A stretch of DNA of 64,000 nucleotides, from positions 124,001 through 188,000 of the forward strand of contig NZ_JALAMS010000001.1 in the NCBI RefSeq assembly GCF_026790145.1, written 5' to 3'. Every line of letters starts with the position of its first letter. Positions within the stretch are counted from its first letter, which is position 1. Shown here in pieces: positions 26,423 to 35,288 of this stretch. Origin of the DNA: Bacillus_I endophytica_A (GTDB lineage: Bacteria > Bacillota > Bacilli > Bacillales > Bacillaceae_H). Under the pieces are notes generated by a model. That model had not been told where the DNA came from. It ran no database searches and saw nothing but the letters and a program-made list of their open reading frames with translations. The position numbers and the translations under genes are program-made.

Positions 26423-27463
26423 ATGTTAAACAATACAATAAAGAATATTACAGAGGTTGATGTACATAAAAGGGAAGAAGCGACCAAACGTGTAGACACG
26501 CTTATTAAGCCATTAAAAAGTTTAGGAAGACTCGAAGAGCTCTACATACAGCTTGCAAGCATTACGGGAACTTTGCATCCAAAAGTAGATAAAAAAGTTG
26601 TTCTTGTAATGGCTGGAGATCATGGCGTGTTTTCAGAAGGAGTAACAGCTTTTCCTCAGTCTATTACGGCTTTACAGACAGAGCTTTTTACTAAGGGAGT
26701 TACAGGAGTTTGTGCTTTAGCAAGACAAGCTAGAGCAGAAGTTGTTGTAGCAGATGTAGGTGTCGCAGCAGATATCAATCATCCACTTATTCAAAACTAT
26801 AAAATTGCTTATGGAACAGGAAATATTAGAAGGGAAGCTGCGATGACAAGGCAGCAAGCAGTAGCGGCACTTGAGATCGGTATTCTTCTTGCTAATGAAC
26901 AAATTGATCAAGGGAAGAACTTGCTTGGCACAGGAGAAATGGGGATTGCTAATACAACTCCAAGTTCCGCCATTGTATCTCTTTTTACAGGGAAAGATCC
27001 AGAGGAAGTAACAGGGGTAGGAGCAAACCTTCCAACAGAAAAGTTGTCACATAAAGCACTTGTCATTAAAGAAGCAATTCAACGACATGAGCCTAATAAA
27101 AATGATGGGGTGGACGTTTTAGCGAAGATTGGCGGATTTGAAATTGGGGCAATGGCAGGAGTTATGTTAGCTGGTGCAGCGCGGAAAGTTCCTGTTGTTG
27201 TGGATGGATTTATTTCAACATCAGCAGCCCTTATTGCTCATGCTATTGAGCCTAAAGTTCTTCCTTATTTAATTCCTGCTCATTTATCAATGGAGCAAGG
27301 AGCAAAAGCAGCGGCCGAGTTTTTAGGATTTAAACCTTTGCTGGAACTAGGACTTTGTCTTGGAGAAGGAAGCGGTGCAGCTCTTTCTTTTAATATTATT
27401 GAAGCAGCAACATTTATGAATGAAGATATGATGACATTTGAAGAAGCAGGCATGAAAATCTAA
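26423..27463 (+). CDS. cobT: Nicotinate-nucleotide-dimethylbenzimidazole phosphoribosyltransferase
   Basis: This 346-residue enzyme activates the lower ligand of cobalamin, making alpha-ribazole phosphate from dimethylbenzimidazole and nicotinate mononucleotide. Family marks are VMAGDHGV, GEMGIANTTPSSAI, VVDGFISTSAALIA and the catalytic glutamate in CLGEGSGAAL. I start at the ATG at 26423 because AAAGGGG lies upstream; the frame opens nine codons earlier. No other cobalamin gene and no cobalamin riboswitch is visible nearby. Confidence 0.92.
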   Translation: MLNNTIKNITEVDVHKREEATKRVDTLIKPLKSLGRLEELYIQLASITGTLHPKVDKKVVLVMAGDHGVFSEGVTAFPQSITALQTELFTKGVTGVCALARQARAEVVVADVGVAADINHPLIQNYKIAYGTGNIRREAAMTRQQAVAALEIGILLANEQIDQGKNLLGTGEMGIANTTPSSAIVSLFTGKDPEEVTGVGANLPTEKLSHKALVIKEAIQRHEPNKNDGVDVLAKIGGFEIGAMAGVMLAGAARKVPVVVDGFISTSAALIAHAIEPKVLPYLIPAHLSMEQGAKAAAEFLGFKPLLELGLCLGEGSGAALSFNIIEAATFMNEDMMTFEEAGMKI

Positions 27464-27472
27464 GCATTCTAG

Positions 27473-27527
27473 TTGTTCTAAAAGGAAAAAATTTATATAC
27501 TATTACTAAAGGTCAAAGAAAGTCAAA
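27473..27527 (+). promoter_or_regulatory. clpB promoter with CtsR operator
   Basis: TTGTTC (27473-27478), 17 bases, TATACT (27496-27501) forms a sigma-A promoter. Immediately downstream GGTCAAA-GAA-AGTCAAA (27511-27527) is an exact CtsR heptad direct repeat. CtsR would repress here until heat or protein stress inactivates it. Confidence 0.85.
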
Positions 27528-27551
27528 TTAGTGAAATGGTGTGTGATTTAA

Positions 27552-30146
27552 ATGGATATGAATTCAATGACAGGGAAAGTGCAGGAAGCCATTCAGCGTG
27601 CACAAAATCTTGTAATTGAAAAACATCATCAGCAAATTGATCTTATTCATATGCTATCGGCTCTTTTAGAAGACAGAGAGGGAATAGCACAGCGCATATT
27701 GGAAAAATTGAATATTTCAGTAACGGACTTTAGAACTGACGTTGAAAAAGCTGTTGAGCGGAAACCTGTTATAACAGGATCAGGAGCTCAAGGGGGATCC
27801 ATTTATATTACGAGCTCTTTTTCGGCTCTTTTACAACGAGCAGAAAAGAAAGCGGAAGCTTTTAAAGATGCCTACATTTCAGTAGAACATATTGTGCTTT
27901 CATTAGCAGAAGACGAACAGAAAGAAATTAAAGACTTATTTTTAAAATATAACCTAACCGAAAAAGAAATTTTACAAGTTGTGAAAGCAATAAGAGGTGA
28001 TTCACACGTGAATAGTCAAAATCCTGAAAGCACATATGAAGTGCTTGAGAAATACGGACGTGATCTTGTTCAAGAAGTACGTGAAGGGAAAGTTGACCCT
28101 GTCATTGGAAGAGATGCAGAAATTCGTCGTGTTATCCGGATTTTATCTCGAAAAACGAAAAACAATCCTGTACTTATTGGAGAACCTGGAGTAGGGAAAA
28201 CAGCGATTGTGGAAGGATTAGCTCAGAGAATTGTACGCAAGGATGTACCTGAGGGGCTTAAAGATAAAACGATCTTTTCCCTTGATCTTGGAGCGCTTGT
28301 TGCAGGGGCAAAGTTTAGAGGAGAGTTTGAGGAAAGACTAAAAGCTGTTCTTCAAGAAATTAAGAAAAGCGACGGTCGTATTTTACTTTTCATTGATGAG
28401 CTTCATACAATTGTTGGAGCTGGTAAAACAGAAGGTGCAATGGATGCTGGTAACCTCCTTAAGCCAATGCTTGCTCGTGGTGAACTTCACTGTATTGGGG
28501 CGACAACGCTTGATGAGTACCGTCAATATATCGAAAAAGATGCTGCACTTGAACGAAGATTTCAACAAGTTCAAGTAGCAGAGCCAACTGTTGAAGATAC
28601 GATTTCAATTTTACGTGGATTAAAAGAACGTTTTGAAATTCATCATGGAGTTAATATTCACGATAGAGCGCTTGTTGAAGCAGCAACGCTTTCAGATCGT
28701 TATATTTCAGACCGTTTTTTACCTGATAAAGCCATTGATTTAATTGATGAAGCATGTGCAACAATTCGAACAGAAATTGATTCAATGCCTGCTGAGCTTG
28801 ATGAAGTAACCCGACGTATTATGCAGCTTGAAATTGAAAAGGCTGCTTTAAGTAAAGAAAAAGATAGCATAAGCCAAGAACGTCTCAGCATTCTTGAAAA
28901 AGAGCTAGCAGACTTAGAAGAATCATCTAAATCCATGCGTCTTCAATGGGAAAAGGAAAAGGGAGATATTGAGTCACTTCAAGAAGTGAGAGAGCGTCTT
29001 GAAAAAGCTCGCCGTGATCTAGAGGAAGCTGAAGGAGCTTACAATTTAGAAAAAGCAGCAGAGCTAAGACATGGCCAAATCCCTCAGCTTGAAAAAGAGC
29101 TAGCGTCTCTTGAAAAACAAATGAGTGAAAGAGAAGAACACAGCTTGCTCCGAGAGGAAGTAACGGAAGAAGAAATTGCCGAGATAGTAGGAAGATGGAC
29201 CGGAATTCCAGTTGTCAAGCTTGTTGAAGGAGAAAGAGAGAAACTGCTTCGCTTAGAATATATCCTAGAAGAGCGTGTAGTGGGACAAAGTGAAGCTATC
29301 GAACTTGTCACAGACGCAGTGCTACGTGCAAGAGCTGGTGTGAAAGACCCTAGTAAACCAATTGGTTCTTTTATCTTTTTAGGGCCAACAGGAGTAGGGA
29401 AAACAGAGCTTGCAAAAGCGCTTGCTCAAAGCTTGTTTGACAGTGAAGACCAAATGGTTCGCATTGATATGTCAGAGTATATGGAAAAGCACGCTGTTTC
29501 TCGTTTAATCGGAGCTCCTCCTGGATATGTGGGATATGAAGAAGGTGGACAATTAACAGAAACAGTGCGTCGTAAGCCTTATTCTGTTATTTTGCTTGAT
29601 GAAATTGAAAAAGCTCATCCAGAAGTATTTAATGTTCTATTACAAATGCTTGATGATGGGCGTATAACAGATTCTCGCGGAAAAACCGTTGATTTTAAAA
29701 ATACAGTAATTATTATGACATCAAATATTGGATCACATTATCTTCTAGAAGGATTAGAAGACGGTAAGCTGACAGAAAGCGCGCGTGGAAGCGTCATGAA
29801 TGAGCTTCAAGCCCATTTTAGACCAGAGTTTTTAAATCGTATTGATGAAACAATTTTATTTAAGCCACTTACTGTACACGAAATTACAGGGATTGTAGAT
29901 AAAATGTTAAAGGAGCTTAGCGAACGACTGCAAAATCGTCAAATTTCTGTTGAATTAACAGATGAAGCTAAGAAGTATGTAGCGAAAGAAGGATTTGATC
30001 CTGTATACGGAGCAAGACCTCTCAAACGTTTTATTCAAAAGAATATTGAAACCAAAATTGCACGTGAAATTATTAAAGGAACCATTCAAGATAATGATCA
30101 TATCGTTCTCGATATGCAAGACGGCGAATTTTTCATTACAAAATAA
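27552..30146 (+). CDS. clpB: ATP-dependent disaggregase ClpB
   Basis: This 864-residue Hsp100 protein rescues aggregated proteins with the DnaK system. Domains in order are the Clp N domain (about 1-145), AAA-1 with Walker A GEPGVGKT near 205 and Walker B ILLFIDELHT, the coiled-coil M domain (about 400-525) and AAA-2 with GPTGVGKT and VILLDEIEKAH. The M domain separates it from ClpC and ClpE. B. subtilis 168 lacks clpB, so its presence marks a different Bacillaceae lineage. It is controlled by a CtsR site. Confidence 0.95.
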   Translation: MDMNSMTGKVQEAIQRAQNLVIEKHHQQIDLIHMLSALLEDREGIAQRILEKLNISVTDFRTDVEKAVERKPVITGSGAQGGSIYITSSFSALLQRAEKKAEAFKDAYISVEHIVLSLAEDEQKEIKDLFLKYNLTEKEILQVVKAIRGDSHVNSQNPESTYEVLEKYGRDLVQEVREGKVDPVIGRDAEIRRVIRILSRKTKNNPVLIGEPGVGKTAIVEGLAQRIVRKDVPEGLKDKTIFSLDLGALVAGAKFRGEFEERLKAVLQEIKKSDGRILLFIDELHTIVGAGKTEGAMDAGNLLKPMLARGELHCIGATTLDEYRQYIEKDAALERRFQQVQVAEPTVEDTISILRGLKERFEIHHGVNIHDRALVEAATLSDRYISDRFLPDKAIDLIDEACATIRTEIDSMPAELDEVTRRIMQLEIEKAALSKEKDSISQERLSILEKELADLEESSKSMRLQWEKEKGDIESLQEVRERLEKARRDLEEAEGAYNLEKAAELRHGQIPQLEKELASLEKQMSEREEHSLLREEVTEEEIAEIVGRWTGIPVVKLVEGEREKLLRLEYILEERVVGQSEAIELVTDAVLRARAGVKDPSKPIGSFIFLGPTGVGKTELAKALAQSLFDSEDQMVRIDMSEYMEKHAVSRLIGAPPGYVGYEEGGQLTETVRRKPYSVILLDEIEKAHPEVFNVLLQMLDDGRITDSRGKTVDFKNTVIIMTSNIGSHYLLEGLEDGKLTESARGSVMNELQAHFRPEFLNRIDETILFKPLTVHEITGIVDKMLKELSERLQNRQISVELTDEAKKYVAKEGFDPVYGARPLKRFIQKNIETKIAREIIKGTIQDNDHIVLDMQDGEFFITK

Positions 30147-30173
30147 AAAGCAGAGGATTAATCCTCTGCTTTA
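30147..30173. terminator. Bidirectional terminator between clpB and yjzD
   Basis: AAAGCAGAGGAT/ATCCTCTGCTTT perfect stem overlapping the yjzD stop codon. Confidence 0.85.
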
Positions 30174-30374
30174 TTCTTTACCAAGTTCTACTTTTCTTTT
30201 TTCTTCTTCACCAGTGCCAAGGGCTTCTCCTAGGATAATAACTAGTACTGTTACAGCAACAGATAAAATAGAAGCAACGGTAAAATTATATGTACCACCT
30301 TGCATCGAATTTACAACATATGCTGTCATGTTTACTAATAAAAAGCTCCAAAATAAAGATACGATAACTCTCAA
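30171..30374 (-). CDS. yjzD: YjzD, DUF2929 family membrane protein
   Basis: This 67-residue protein has two hydrophobic segments (about residues 3-22 and 31-50) and a charged tail GTGEEEKRKVELGKE. This two-helix layout and the position between yjzC and yjaU match YjzD (DUF2929). The minus-strand ATG is preceded by GAGGTGAGG. Function unknown. Confidence 0.8.
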   Translation of the reverse strand: MRVIVSLFWSFLLVNMTAYVVNSMQGGTYNFTVASILSVAVTVLVIILGEALGTGEEEKRKVELGKE

Positions 30375-30618
30375 TTCCTCACCTCATTCTCCCTGCTTTT
30401 GCTCCTATTGTACCACAGCCTTTAGAGGATTATCATTGCAAAGAAAAAAACTTTTTGAACATTTTAAAACAGATGAAAAAGAAAACAGATACTAAAAAAA
30501 TGCAGAGACTAGGCGCTCTTCCCTATCATTTCTCTTGTTTTCTCATAGACTGTTCATAGCGAGAGAACATTTTGCTTTCTTGTTAAAGTTAGAGAGTAAC
30601 TATTCGGGGGACAACATT

Positions 30619-31353
30619 ATGAATTGCCGTTACTTTATGCTTGAAAATCAATGGAACGTTATTCATCTTCCTGAAAAGCCAAATGGATTTGGTATTTTAA
30701 TTTTAGGAGACAGCAACCATTTTGTAGAAGGTTCAACTAGTTTATGGACTCAGCATAAGGGGAGAGAACGGCTGGTAGACTGCTTACTTGAAAAAGGATA
30801 CACAGTGTTTTATTCAAACTTGTTTGGAGCGAATTGGGGAAGTATAAAAGCTTTTCGTTTAGCAAGACAGCTTTATCATCTTGTTATGCGTCAGGAGATT
30901 TTAAATCGAAAAATCCATTTATTATCAGAAGGGATGGGAGGGCTTCTTGCTCTTCAATTGATGGAAGAAATGTCTGAGGAGATTCGATCTACTGCTTTTC
31001 TCAATCCTTGTTTAGATTTTGAGCTTTACTATAAGCAGGCTCAAAAACATCCTTTTTTCTTAAAGCGTCTTGAAAAAGAGTATCGTGAAGCACATAATCT
31101 AACACGTTCCACGACGCGTGAGGCAATGGAAAATCATGTGCGGCTTGAATATTATCAAAACGAAGTGCCAGCCAAAATTTGGGCCGATGTACGAAATTCT
31201 TCTCCGTATTCTGTTGAGCATAGTAAGCAATATGAAAAATTGAAAGGTGAGCAAGGAGGAAATGTAGAAATTTCTTTTTACTTGCCTGAGAAACAGTATT
31301 TATTTTCAAAAGCGCTTTGTTCATTCTATAAGAGCTGGGAACAAGAACTATAA
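30619..31353 (+). CDS. yjaU: YjaU, alpha/beta-hydrolase-like protein lacking the nucleophile
   Basis: This 244-residue protein has alpha/beta-hydrolase features: a strand GILILGDSN, a central helix and the elbow LLSEGMGGLLALQL near residue 108. In active hydrolases the elbow is G-x-S-x-G; here it reads S-E-G-M-G, so the nucleophile serine is replaced by glycine. GGGGG lies upstream of the ATG at 30619; the frame extends further upstream without a better site. Synteny yjzD-yjaU-yjaV-med is conserved. A regulatory or binding role is inferred. Confidence 0.75.
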   Translation: MNCRYFMLENQWNVIHLPEKPNGFGILILGDSNHFVEGSTSLWTQHKGRERLVDCLLEKGYTVFYSNLFGANWGSIKAFRLARQLYHLVMRQEILNRKIHLLSEGMGGLLALQLMEEMSEEIRSTAFLNPCLDFELYYKQAQKHPFFLKRLEKEYREAHNLTRSTTREAMENHVRLEYYQNEVPAKIWADVRNSSPYSVEHSKQYEKLKGEQGGNVEISFYLPEKQYLFSKALCSFYKSWEQEL

Positions 31354-31359
31354 AAAGTA

Positions 31360-31389
31360 AGAAGACCTTTTTAAAAAAGGTCTTCTTTT
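31360..31389 (+). terminator. Terminator of yjaU
   Basis: GAAGACCTTTT/AAAAGGTCTTC arms followed by TTTT. Confidence 0.85.
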
Positions 31390-31464
31390 AGTGGAAATAA
31401 ATAAGTATTGCAAAGCTTATTTCATGCATACGATACAGTATCATACTAGAGAAGGAGCTTTCAT

Positions 31465-32316
31465 ATGAAAAAGGTAGCTATTATTGGTGCAAATCGATTT
31501 TTAGGTTTTTATTTAACAAAAATCTTCTTAGAGCAAGGTGTGGAAGTTTATGGATATATCCATGATGGTCATCCTGCAGAAGGAATTGTGCGAAAAGAAA
31601 TGTCTTTTATGTATGGCCGTAATGCAAACTTTACAGAAGTAACAGACCTTTCTAGAATTTTTGAAGATCAAAATATTGAAGCAGTGTATTTTACGTACAT
31701 AGATGGAGGAGATATTTATAGACGTTCATTTTTAAGAGGTAAAATTGTTGAAGCTTATGATGCATTAAAACAGACTATTTCTTTTTGTAAACGCCAGCAT
31801 ATTCGACTTATTTTTCCATCATCTCTAGAGGTTTTCGGAGATCATCAGCAAACTGTTGAAAAAAGCACGCTTCCAGAACCGACAACAGCAGCTGGTAAGC
31901 TTTATTATGAGTTTGAAAAAAAGCTTCAACATCACTGTAACCAAAAAAGTTGTTATATCGTGCGATGTGCCACACTTTATGGGCCATTACAGCCTATGTC
32001 AATGGTTTTTCAGCAATCTTTCCTTGGAAATCAAATCTCTAAAATTTCGGAAGACAAACGAGATCTATTATATGTAGAAGACGTTGCATTAGAACTTAGT
32101 GATGAGAGTAAGCTAAATAAATTGGATCCTCTTTCCCATTTTGTCTCAGGTCAAAAGAGACAATGGCAAAAAGCAGCGTCCTTAGTTGGAGTAAAAGGAG
32201 ACAAAAATAGTCCTCATATCTCTTGTCAACAGGGCCATCATATTGCCTATACAAAAGTTGAGGAAGGAATTGAGAAACAGAGAAAGAGTACAGAGTTACT
32301 GTTTCTGGAAAAGTAA
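31465..32316 (+). CDS. yjaV: YjaV, NAD-dependent epimerase-like protein
   Basis: This 283-residue protein is an extended SDR. The N-terminal nucleotide motif is AIIGANRFLGFY, a variant of GxxGxxG. SSLEVFGDH corresponds to the catalytic serine region, and YEFEK supplies the YxxxK pair near residue 150. RCATLYGPLQP is the usual substrate-loop start. AGAAGGAG precedes the ATG. Substrate unknown. It is syntenic with yjaV next to med in B. subtilis. Confidence 0.8.
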   Translation: MKKVAIIGANRFLGFYLTKIFLEQGVEVYGYIHDGHPAEGIVRKEMSFMYGRNANFTEVTDLSRIFEDQNIEAVYFTYIDGGDIYRRSFLRGKIVEAYDALKQTISFCKRQHIRLIFPSSLEVFGDHQQTVEKSTLPEPTTAAGKLYYEFEKKLQHHCNQKSCYIVRCATLYGPLQPMSMVFQQSFLGNQISKISEDKRDLLYVEDVALELSDESKLNKLDPLSHFVSGQKRQWQKAASLVGVKGDKNSPHISCQQGHHIAYTKVEEGIEKQRKSTELLFLEK

Positions 32317-32420
32317 TAAAACCTTTTATCTAATGGAGGAAATAGGTTTTTACAAAGGGTTATCAAAGTTGTAGAATATAGGAGAACTAAACATTTGACT
32401 CGGGGCAGTGAAAGGTGTAA

Positions 32421-33386
32421 ATGAGAGAAATGAATAACAAGAAGAAAGGTTTAGGGCTTCTATGCCTTCTTTTTTTGCTTTTAACAGGGTGTGACAATAA
32501 GCCACATAAAATCGAAAAAGTGGGTTTGCTTATCCCAAGTACTGTGAATGATCAGGTATGGGGGACGAAAGGTTATACAGGACTTGTCGGTATTCAATCT
32601 GAGTTTGGTGTTGATATTTTTTATAAAGAAAAAATAGATTCAGAGAGTCTCATAGAAGAAGCGGTAGAAGAATTTCATAAAAGAGGCGTCAATTTAGTCT
32701 TTGGACATGGTGATATTTATACGCCTGTCTTTAATAAGCTTGGAAAAAAGTATCCTGATATGCATTTTGTAGGGTTTAATGGAGATGCAAAAGAGGATAA
32801 TGTAACAAGTTTGAATTTTAGCGCTTATGCTATGGGGTTTTTTGGTGGCATGGTAGCGGGAAAGATGACGGAGACAAATCAAGTAGGAATCATTGCAGCA
32901 TACGCATGGCAGCCAGAAGTAAAAGGGTTTGCTGATGGAGCTGCTTTTCAGAATAAGAAAGTAAATGTTGATATTCGCTATGTTCATAGCTGGGACGATG
33001 TGCAAGCAGCATCGCATATTCTTAACAATATGCTTCAAAAAAATGTTGATGTTGTATATCCAGCAGGGGACGGTTATAATGTTCCACTTATTGAAGAATT
33101 GAAAGAAAGAAACCTTTATTCAATTGGATTTATCTCTGATCAGAGCCATTTTGGTGGAAATACGGTATTAACAAGTACTGTTCAGGATGTTGCTCATCTT
33201 TATGTTGTCGCAGCTGAGAAGTTTGATAAAGGCGAGTTGCAGTCAGGGAATGCTTACTTTGATTTCCAAGATGGAGTTGTTTCAATGGGGGAATTTAGTC
33301 AGAATATAGATGAGTCGTTTCGAGAAAAAATACAGCGAGATATTGAAACTTATCAAAAGACAGGGAAGTTACCAAATGAAAAGTAG
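32421..33386 (+). CDS. med: Med, BMP-family lipoprotein acting on competence
   Basis: This 321-residue lipoprotein has a signal peptide ending in the lipobox LTGC (Cys24) and a BMP/PnrA-type periplasmic-binding fold; KVGLLIPSTVNDQVWGTKGY is the first strand region, and PAGDGYNVPLIEEL and SIGFISDQS lie in the second lobe. B. subtilis Med is a positive regulator of comK expression. The next gene is comZ, as in B. subtilis. AAAGGTG precedes the ATG; an ATG three codons on is an alternative. Confidence 0.88.
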   Translation: MREMNNKKKGLGLLCLLFLLLTGCDNKPHKIEKVGLLIPSTVNDQVWGTKGYTGLVGIQSEFGVDIFYKEKIDSESLIEEAVEEFHKRGVNLVFGHGDIYTPVFNKLGKKYPDMHFVGFNGDAKEDNVTSLNFSAYAMGFFGGMVAGKMTETNQVGIIAAYAWQPEVKGFADGAAFQNKKVNVDIRYVHSWDDVQAASHILNNMLQKNVDVVYPAGDGYNVPLIEELKERNLYSIGFISDQSHFGGNTVLTSTVQDVAHLYVVAAEKFDKGELQSGNAYFDFQDGVVSMGEFSQNIDESFREKIQRDIETYQKTGKLPNEK

Positions 33387-33449
33387 CGTTTCTTCTTTTT
33401 TTTCGTTAAGATAGAAACAGTAATGTTAAATAGAAAAGAGGAACATAAG

Positions 33450-33641
33450 ATGGATGAAAAAGGTATGCAGTTCATGCAAATTGCAATGAAGTATCTTCCA
33501 GAAGCAAAGCAGCTCTTAGATGAAACAGGAGCAGAGCTTACCGCCGAACATCTTCAGCCGTTTATGTCATTGCTTACAAAAGTGATGAATGAAGCATATG
33601 AGCTTGGTAAACAAGATGCACTAAATTCTGAAGAAGCATAA
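33450..33641 (+). CDS. comZ: ComZ, competence regulator
   Basis: This 63-residue cytoplasmic protein equals the length of B. subtilis ComZ, a negative regulator of comG expression. It is mostly helical (MDEKGMQFMQIAMKYLPEA at the start, leucine-rich middle). AAAGAGG precedes the ATG at 33450; the frame opens nine codons earlier without an RBS. It is co-directional with med, about 60 bp downstream. Confidence 0.88.
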   Translation: MDEKGMQFMQIAMKYLPEAKQLLDETGAELTAEHLQPFMSLLTKVMNEAYELGKQDALNSEEA

Positions 33642-33642
33642 A

Positions 33643-33679
33643 AAAAGCAGCTAAGAGTATACTCTTAGCTGTTTTTTTC
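33643..33679. terminator. Bidirectional terminator after comZ
   Basis: The 24-base perfect palindrome 33648-33671 (CAGCTAAGAGTA and its complement) is flanked by A and T runs, and serves comZ and the convergent gene at 33689. Confidence 0.9.
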
Positions 33680-33688
33680 TTAGAACGT

Positions 33689-33952
33689 TTATTTGTTTAA
33701 CCACTTTAGAAAAAGAGGAGAAATTTCTTTTAAAAGAGGCTTCACACGTTCTAAAGAAGCCATAATTTCAAACATTTGTTCAAAAAGTTCCATATTCTCA
33801 TAGTCTTCAAAATAATTTGTTTCCTCAGCTTCTACTTTTTGTATTTCTTCGAATTCAAAATCTTGTTCTTCAGTCTCTTTTTCTTCTTCCTTTGTTGTTG
33901 CTCTATAACCGAACATAAGCTTAGAGAAATAGTCCATTTCACGATCTGCCAA
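33689..33952 (-). CDS. Uncharacterised acidic protein between comZ and fabH
   Basis: This 87-residue protein is strongly acidic in its centre (EEEKETEEQDFEFEEIQKVE) and ends with a helix, MASLERVKPLLKEISPLFLKW. The first codon is TTG, with GGGAGGGG upstream; an ATG at residue 6 is an alternative. B. subtilis has an uncharacterised yjzB in the same place, but I cannot confirm homology. No motif or membrane segment is seen. Confidence 0.65.
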   Translation of the reverse strand: MADREMDYFSKLMFGYRATTKEEEKETEEQDFEFEEIQKVEAEETNYFEDYENMELFEQMFEIMASLERVKPLLKEISPLFLKWLNK

Positions 33953-34105
33953 ACCTTTCCCCTCCCTTTGACTAAATTACCCAATCCTCAATTATTACTA
34001 TATGATAGGAACTTAGAAAGGTTTAGGGCAAATAACTATAAATACTAAACTTTTTGAGAGAGTTGTATAGATTGAAGTGGACAAATACACTAAAATAATT
34101 TAAAA

Positions 34106-34123
34106 TTAGTACCAAGTCATAAT
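34106..34123 (+). promoter_or_regulatory. FapR-box-like element upstream of fabH
   Basis: TTAGTACCAAGTCATAAT resembles FapR operators (TTAGTACCTNGTCTTAA type), which repress fatty-acid genes until malonyl-CoA accumulates. It lies 168 bp before fabH within the 338-bp gap 33953-34290. The best -10 (TATAAT, 34215-34220) is about 90 bp downstream, so the promoter it would control is not obvious. Confidence 0.5.
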
Positions 34124-34290
34124 AATTGATATTAAATTACAGTGCTATTTTGCTCAGTTCAGTCTCAGGGGGACGAGAACAAAGCGATTTTTTTATGTCT
34201 TAAAAGTTTTATTGTATAATAGAGAGCGTGTAAAAAATAAATGATAGTAAATGATAAATAAAAGAGTTTTCTTTTAAAGGAGTTGCTCAT

Positions 34291-35229
34291 ATGAATGCAG
34301 GAATAATTGGAATGGGGCGCTATTTACCAGAAAAAATCCTCACAAACCAGGATCTTGAAAAAATGGTGGATACATCTGATGAATGGATTCGCACAAGAAC
34401 AGGAATTGAACAGCGTAGAATTGTAGCAGAAAATGAAAAAACATCGGATATGGCTTATCATGCTTCAGTAAGAGCTCTAGAGGACGCAGGTATCACAGCG
34501 GAAGAGCTTGATATGATTATTGTATCAACTGTAACACCAGATCAGCCGTTTCCAACAGTTTCTTGTATGATTCAAGAGCGACTTGGTGCAACTCGTGCAG
34601 CAGCGTTAGATATTAGTGCTGCTTGTGCAGGGTTTATGTATGGTGTGATCACTGCAAAACAATTTATTGAAACAAATGCGTACAAAAATATTCTTGTTAT
34701 CGGAGCTGAGACGCTTTCCTCTATTACTGATTGGAATGATCGTAATACGGCTGTTTTGTTTGGAGATGGAGCAGGGGCAGCTGTGATTGGACCAGTATCA
34801 GAAGGAAGAGGAATTTTATCTTTTGAGCTTGGAGCAGATGGAACAGGTGGAAAACACCTTTATCAAAAACAAAAAGATTTTATTTTTATGAATGGTAGAG
34901 AAGTATTCAAATTCGCCGTTCGCCAAATGGGAGAATCTGCAGTAAATGTAATTGAAAAAGCAGGTTTGTCAAAAGAAGATGTGGACTTTTTAGTTCCACA
35001 CCAAGCAAATATTCGCATTATGGAATCTGCTCGTCAGCGTCTTGATCTTCCTGAGGAGAAGATGTCTAAGACTGTGAACCTTTACGGAAATACATCAGCA
35101 GCTTCTATTCCTATTTCTCTTGTTGAAGAGCTAGAACAAGGGAAGATTAAAGATGATGATGTGTTAGTTATGGTTGGTTTTGGCGGCGGGTTAACATGGG
35201 GCGCGATCGCTATGCGTTGGGGAAGATAA
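34291..35229 (+). CDS. fabH: 3-oxoacyl-ACP synthase III
   Basis: This 312-residue enzyme starts fatty-acid synthesis by condensing acyl-CoA with malonyl-ACP. The triad is visible: Cys in DISAACAGFMYG (about 112), His in VPHQANIRI and Asn in LYGNTSAASIP. AAAGGAG precedes the ATG. It is followed by fabF after about 60 bp, as in the B. subtilis fabHA-fabF operon. Confidence 0.95.
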   Translation: MNAGIIGMGRYLPEKILTNQDLEKMVDTSDEWIRTRTGIEQRRIVAENEKTSDMAYHASVRALEDAGITAEELDMIIVSTVTPDQPFPTVSCMIQERLGATRAAALDISAACAGFMYGVITAKQFIETNAYKNILVIGAETLSSITDWNDRNTAVLFGDGAGAAVIGPVSEGRGILSFELGADGTGGKHLYQKQKDFIFMNGREVFKFAVRQMGESAVNVIEKAGLSKEDVDFLVPHQANIRIMESARQRLDLPEEKMSKTVNLYGNTSAASIPISLVEELEQGKIKDDDVLVMVGFGGGLTWGAIAMRWGR

Positions 35230-35288
35230 GCTTTTTATAGAAAATTCTTTATTTTAAGGTTTGAAATGAAAGAAAAGGAGATGTCTAC

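Noticed and set aside
30535..30618. Longer start for yjaU
   Set aside because: The extra 28 codons begin without a ribosome binding site, whereas GGGGG lies before the ATG at 30619.
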